Shown one piece after another: positions 60,789 through 64,000 of a stretch of 64,000 nucleotides of DNA; position 1 is the stretch's first letter, and each line of letters opens with the position of its first letter. The notes below the pieces were generated by a model. The model was not told the DNA's origin. It saw only the letters and a program-made list of their open reading frames with translations, and did no database searches. This DNA is from Alphaproteobacteria bacterium (GTDB lineage Bacteria > Pseudomonadota > Alphaproteobacteria > Puniceispirillales > Marisalimonadaceae): contig SGYL01000001.1 in the NCBI GenBank assembly GCA_004213885.1, positions 62,001 through 126,000 on the forward strand, read 5' to 3'. A program made the position numbers and the translations under genes.

Positions 60789-62330
60789 ATGAATGAAAAT
60801 GCATCATTATTTTTTGTAGATAGACATGTTGATAGTCATATAAAGGAAAAAAAAGCTTTTATAGAGTATGGTTCTAATCAAAAGTTCATTACTTATGCTG
60901 ATTTGCATGAACAATCTTCAAAATTAAGACACTTCTTTTCAAAATTTAAAATAAACCGTGAGGATAGGGTTATAATTTTAATGCAAGATGTTATTTCCTA
61001 TCCAATTATTTTTTGGGGATGTTTAAAATCAGGAGTTGTTCCCGTATTGCTTAATACTTTATTATCTTCGGAGGTCGTTAATGATATAATAAATAATAGT
61101 AGAGCTAAAGCGGTATTTATATCATCTGGATTGTTAAGTTCCTTTGAAAATTCAGTAAAAAAAAATATTAATATAAAACACGTTATTGAAGTTGGTACAA
61201 GGAAATCTAATAATATAAATTTTGAAGAGGAAATTCAAAAATGTTCCTTTCAAGATACTATAAAGTGTAGCAAAGATGAAATAGCATTCTGGTTATATTC
61301 TTCTGGTTCTACAGGTCAGCCAAAAGGTGTTAAACATGTCCATGGAAGTCTTGAATATACTTATAAAACTTATGGTAAACAAGTTTTAAAAATTCACCAA
61401 AATGACATTATTTTTTCTGTAGCAAAATTATTTTTTGCTTATGGATTAGGAAATGCTATGACCTTCCCTATGTCAGTTGGTGCCACTACTATTTTACTTC
61501 CTGAAAGACCGACGCCAGAAGTTGTTTCTACATTATTAAATAAATTTGATGTAACAACTTTTTTTGCAGTTCCTACTATATTTTCAGCCATTTTAGATTT
61601 TACAACATCAAATAACTTTGATGGATTTAAAAATTTAAAACTTTCTGTTTCAGCTGGGGAGGCATTACCGGAAAATATTGGTAAAAAGTGGCATGAATTA
61701 ACCTCAACGCATATTTTAGATGGGATTGGGTCAACAGAAATGTTGCATATATTTTTATCTAATAAAGTTGATGATATTGAGTATGGAACAACTGGTATAG
61801 CTGTTCCAGGCTATGAGTTAAGATTATTAGATGAAAATAACAACATAATTGAAAACGATGAAATTGGAGAGTTACTTGTAAAAGGAGAAAGTTCTGCAGA
61901 TGGTTATTGGAATATGAGAAATAAGAGCAGAAAAACATTTGAAGGTGAATGGACAAGAACTGGGGACAAATATATTAGAAATAAAAACGGTAAGTACGTA
62001 TATTGTGGTAGAACAGATGATATGTTTAAAGTAAGTGGGATATGGGTTTCACCTTTTGAAGTTGAGCAAGCTATTCTAAATCATGATGAAGTTTTAGAAT
62101 CTGCAGTGGTGCCAGAAATTGATCATGAAGGTCTTGTAAAATCAAAAGCTTTTATAATTCTCAAAACAGAACAAAACCAAAAAGAAAAATTAAAAGAAAT
62201 TGAAAAAACAATAAAAGAGATTGTAAAAGAAAAAATTGGTTTATGGAAATATCCAAGATCTATTGAGTTTGTAAAAACATTGCCTAAAACTGCTACAGGT
62301 AAAATTCAAAGATTTAAATTAAGAAAATAA
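60789..62330 (+). CDS. benzoate-CoA ligase family enzyme
   Basis: This 513-residue acyl-CoA synthetase would activate benzoate, or a close aromatic acid, with ATP and CoA. The AMP-binding motif is WLYSSGSTGQPKGVKHVH near residue 163, followed by the benzoate-CoA ligase-like AKLFFAYGLGNAMTFPMSVGATT near 212 and RPTPEVVS. GSTEMLHIFLSN, RTGDKYIRNKNGKYVYCGRTDDMFKVSGIWVSP and the catalytic lysine in KTATGKIQRF complete the set. I start at the ATG at 60789, six bases after GAGG. It is the first gene of a cluster with a hydrolase and boxC. Confidence 0.88.
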   Translation: MNENASLFFVDRHVDSHIKEKKAFIEYGSNQKFITYADLHEQSSKLRHFFSKFKINREDRVIILMQDVISYPIIFWGCLKSGVVPVLLNTLLSSEVVNDIINNSRAKAVFISSGLLSSFENSVKKNINIKHVIEVGTRKSNNINFEEEIQKCSFQDTIKCSKDEIAFWLYSSGSTGQPKGVKHVHGSLEYTYKTYGKQVLKIHQNDIIFSVAKLFFAYGLGNAMTFPMSVGATTILLPERPTPEVVSTLLNKFDVTTFFAVPTIFSAILDFTTSNNFDGFKNLKLSVSAGEALPENIGKKWHELTSTHILDGIGSTEMLHIFLSNKVDDIEYGTTGIAVPGYELRLLDENNNIIENDEIGELLVKGESSADGYWNMRNKSRKTFEGEWTRTGDKYIRNKNGKYVYCGRTDDMFKVSGIWVSPFEVEQAILNHDEVLESAVVPEIDHEGLVKSKAFIILKTEQNQKEKLKEIEKTIKEIVKEKIGLWKYPRSIEFVKTLPKTATGKIQRFKLRK

Positions 62331-63115
62331 TGAAAAAAAATAATTATTTTCAAAATGTTTTTGATCAACAATTAGAAGTTTTATTAATAGGTGAATTCGA
62401 AAATAATACCCCAACAATTGTGCTTTTGCATGAGGGTTTAGGATCATTAGAAATGTGGAAAGATATTCCTGAGAGATTATTTAAGGAGTTAGGTTTAAAT
62501 ATTTTTGTTTACTCCAGAGCAGGATATGGAAAATCATCAACTATAAATTTGCCAAGACCTATAAATTATATGAATTTAGAGGCAGAAAAATATCTTCCTA
62601 AATTGTTGTCAGAATTTAATTTAAATAAAGTATTCCTATTAGGTCATAGTGATGGCGCAACAATTGCAGCAATTAACTCCACTTTAGACAATAATAATTA
62701 TGACATTTTGGGGACAATCCTAATTGCACCGCATTTCTTTATTGAAGAAATGAATATTGTGTCAATTAGAGAAATTAGAAATATTTATGAAGATAATTTA
62801 AAGAAAAAATTATCAAAATATCATAACAATCCAGATATAGCATTTTATGGATGGAATGATGTATGGTTGGATGATAAATTCAAAAATTGGAATATTACCA
62901 ATATTTTAAAAAACATAAAAATTCCAATTTTAGCAATTCAAGGTAAAGATGATCCATATGGAACCTTATCTCAAATTGAAATTTTAGAAGAAAATTTAAA
63001 AGGTAAATTAAAAAAGTTAATTTTGAATAATTGCGGGCATAATCCTTTGATTGACAAACAAAAAGAGTCTATAAATAAAATTAAAGAATTTATCAACCAA
63101 ATTGAAATTAAATAA
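62330..63115 (+). CDS. alpha/beta hydrolase of the benzoyl-CoA (box) cluster
   Basis: The 261-residue product has HEGLGSLEMWKDIP near residue 28 as oxyanion loop, the elbow LLGHSDGATIA with the serine near residue 103, the acid in GKDDPYG near 205, and the histidine in NNCGHNPL near 234. No signal peptide is seen. Its ATG shares one base with the ligase stop (TAATG), so the two are translationally coupled, and boxC begins 15 bases after it. Hydrolases of this type occur in many box clusters, perhaps to clear stalled CoA esters or lactones; the substrate is not established. Confidence 0.82.
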   Translation: MKKNNYFQNVFDQQLEVLLIGEFENNTPTIVLLHEGLGSLEMWKDIPERLFKELGLNIFVYSRAGYGKSSTINLPRPINYMNLEAEKYLPKLLSEFNLNKVFLLGHSDGATIAAINSTLDNNNYDILGTILIAPHFFIEEMNIVSIREIRNIYEDNLKKKLSKYHNNPDIAFYGWNDVWLDDKFKNWNITNILKNIKIPILAIQGKDDPYGTLSQIEILEENLKGKLKKLILNNCGHNPLIDKQKESINKIKEFINQIEIK

Positions 63116-63130
63116 GGCTAATTGTCATTT

Positions 63131-64000
63131 ATGAAAAAAATTGATTTTAATGTTAACCCAAAAAGTTATAAGCATTGGAAAATTGAAATAGAAAAGAACA
63201 TTTGTAATTTAATTTTTAATGTTGATGAAGATAAAGGATTGATAGGAGATTATAAGTTAAAATTAAATAGCTATGATCTTGGTGTTGACATTGAATTATA
63301 TGATGTTCTACAAAGACTTAGATTTGAATATCCATTTGTGAATTTAATTATAATTAAATCAGGTAATGAACGGGCTTTCTCTGCAGGAGCAAATATTAAA
63401 ATGTTAGCTGAGGCTTCTCATGCTCACAAGGTAAACTTTTGTAAATATACCAATGAAACTAGAAATTTTATAGAGTCTTCATTACTAGAGTCAGGACAAT
63501 ATTTTATTTGCTCGATTGAAGGTGTTTGTGCAGGAGGAGGGTATGAATTAGCACTATCTTGTGATCATATTTTGCTCTTAGACGATGGTTCATCTAGCGT
63601 GTCTTTACCTGAGGTTCCTTTATTAGCTGTTTTACCTGGAACAGGTGGGTTAACAAGAGTAACTGATAAAAGAAAAGTAAGAAAAGATTTAGCTGACGTT
63701 TTTTGTACTATGGAAGAGGGTGTAAAGGCGCAAAAAGCACAAGAATGGAAATTAGTAGATACAATAACTAAAAAATCAAATTATAATGAGACTTTAACAA
63801 AAATAATTGAACAAAATGTTAAGAATGATAATTCCTCTAAAAAGGGAATTATATTGAATGAAATAAACAAACAAATTATAAACGAGGATCATATCAAGTA
63901 CACTACAGTAGAATTGTTAATAGATAGATCAAAGAAGAATGCAAAAATTGTAATAAAATCACCTGAACTGTTAAAAATAGATGATGAAAATGACATTATA
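63131..64000 (+). CDS. boxC: benzoyl-CoA-dihydrodiol lyase BoxC (partial, cut by window end)
   Basis: BoxC opens the ring of the 2,3-epoxide-derived dihydrodiol of benzoyl-CoA, without oxygen, giving a 3,4-dehydroadipyl-CoA semialdehyde plus formate. The first 290 residues are present. KLNSYDLGVDIELYDVLQRL near residue 44, SAGANIKMLAEASHAHKVNF near 85, CAGGGYELALSCD near 136 and SLPEVPLLAVLPGTGGLTRV near 158 match BoxC and its crotonase fold almost block for block. There is no stop before the edge; the full protein is about 550 residues in known cases. BoxA and BoxB, the epoxidase parts, should lie just beyond the window. Confidence 0.93.
   Translation, partial: MKKIDFNVNPKSYKHWKIEIEKNICNLIFNVDEDKGLIGDYKLKLNSYDLGVDIELYDVLQRLRFEYPFVNLIIIKSGNERAFSAGANIKMLAEASHAHKVNFCKYTNETRNFIESSLLESGQYFICSIEGVCAGGGYELALSCDHILLLDDGSSSVSLPEVPLLAVLPGTGGLTRVTDKRKVRKDLADVFCTMEEGVKAQKAQEWKLVDTITKKSNYNETLTKIIEQNVKNDNSSKKGIILNEINKQIINEDHIKYTTVELLIDRSKKNAKIVIKSPELLKIDDENDII

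Overview
The window is AT-rich chromosomal DNA from an alphaproteobacterium, most likely a free-living marine lineage with a small, streamlined genome (SAR11, HIMB59 or AEGEAN-169-like; the exact clade cannot be fixed from this window). The class is supported by the cell-cycle regulator GcrA, 5-aminolevulinate synthase (the C4 haem route), a GAAC-N7-GAAC SOS box in front of recA (the alphaproteobacterial type), an Atm1-type exporter behind the SUF operon, and the order tig-clpP-clpX-lon-hup-tRNA-Val. Genes are tightly packed with many 1-20 base overlaps. I see no prophage, insertion sequence, integrase or CRISPR array.

Layout. 1-2.8 kb is the least ordinary stretch: a run of small genes (DUF4177, a two-helix membrane protein, an orphan 127-aa protein, a zinc-ribbon protein), a 15-codon ORF with a near-perfect Shine-Dalgarno among three inverted repeats, and a SHOCT-domain gene split by a -1 frame change. 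2.9-12.4 kb: a NIPSNAP gene, lptD, a leftward operon of an AlkA-like glycosylase, a CysQ-Sua5 fusion and a D-2-hydroxyacid dehydrogenase, then cytochrome b561, GlcG-like, trhO and a molybdopterin-binding protein. 12.4-20.5 kb: tRNA-Ala, rpmF, hspQ and the operon sufB-C-D-S-T-A-atm1. 20.5-27.5 kb: nadK, kdsD, the queuosine operon queA-tgt-queG, a PII gene, a solute-binding protein without signal peptide, an EamA transporter and tRNA-Gly. 27.6-37.5 kb: hemH, hemA, dksA, recA with its SOS promoter, alaS, an aminotransferase, an unrecognised 456-aa protein and a LOG-family protein. 37.5-48.5 kb: LysM protein, CDP-alcohol phosphatidyltransferase, msrB, aroE-like, gcrA, pepN, parE, glnA-glnB and a second aminotransferase. 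48.5-55.2 kb: tRNA-His, tRNA-Leu, tig-clpP-clpX-lon, hup and tRNA-Val. 55.2-64 kb: ferredoxin-NADP reductase, an epimerase-like protein, a cobalamin riboswitch with a btuB-like receptor and a DUF6580 membrane protein, tRNA-Asp, a protease-like protein that has lost its catalytic triad, and the start of an aerobic benzoyl-CoA (box) cluster: benzoate-CoA ligase, an alpha/beta hydrolase and boxC, cut by the window edge.

Themes. Iron-sulfur cluster assembly (SUF, SufT, Atm1) feeds enzymes seen here such as QueG. QueG also needs cobalamin, and the B12 riboswitch with its receptor suggests that the cell imports it. Nitrogen status is handled by glnA with its adjacent PII gene plus a separate second PII. 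The best leads for new biology are the small-ORF/hairpin locus near 2 kb, the CysQ-Sua5 fusion, the riboswitch-controlled DUF6580 gene, the 15-bp inverted repeat over the parE start, and the benzoate pathway in what looks like a streamlined marine genome.
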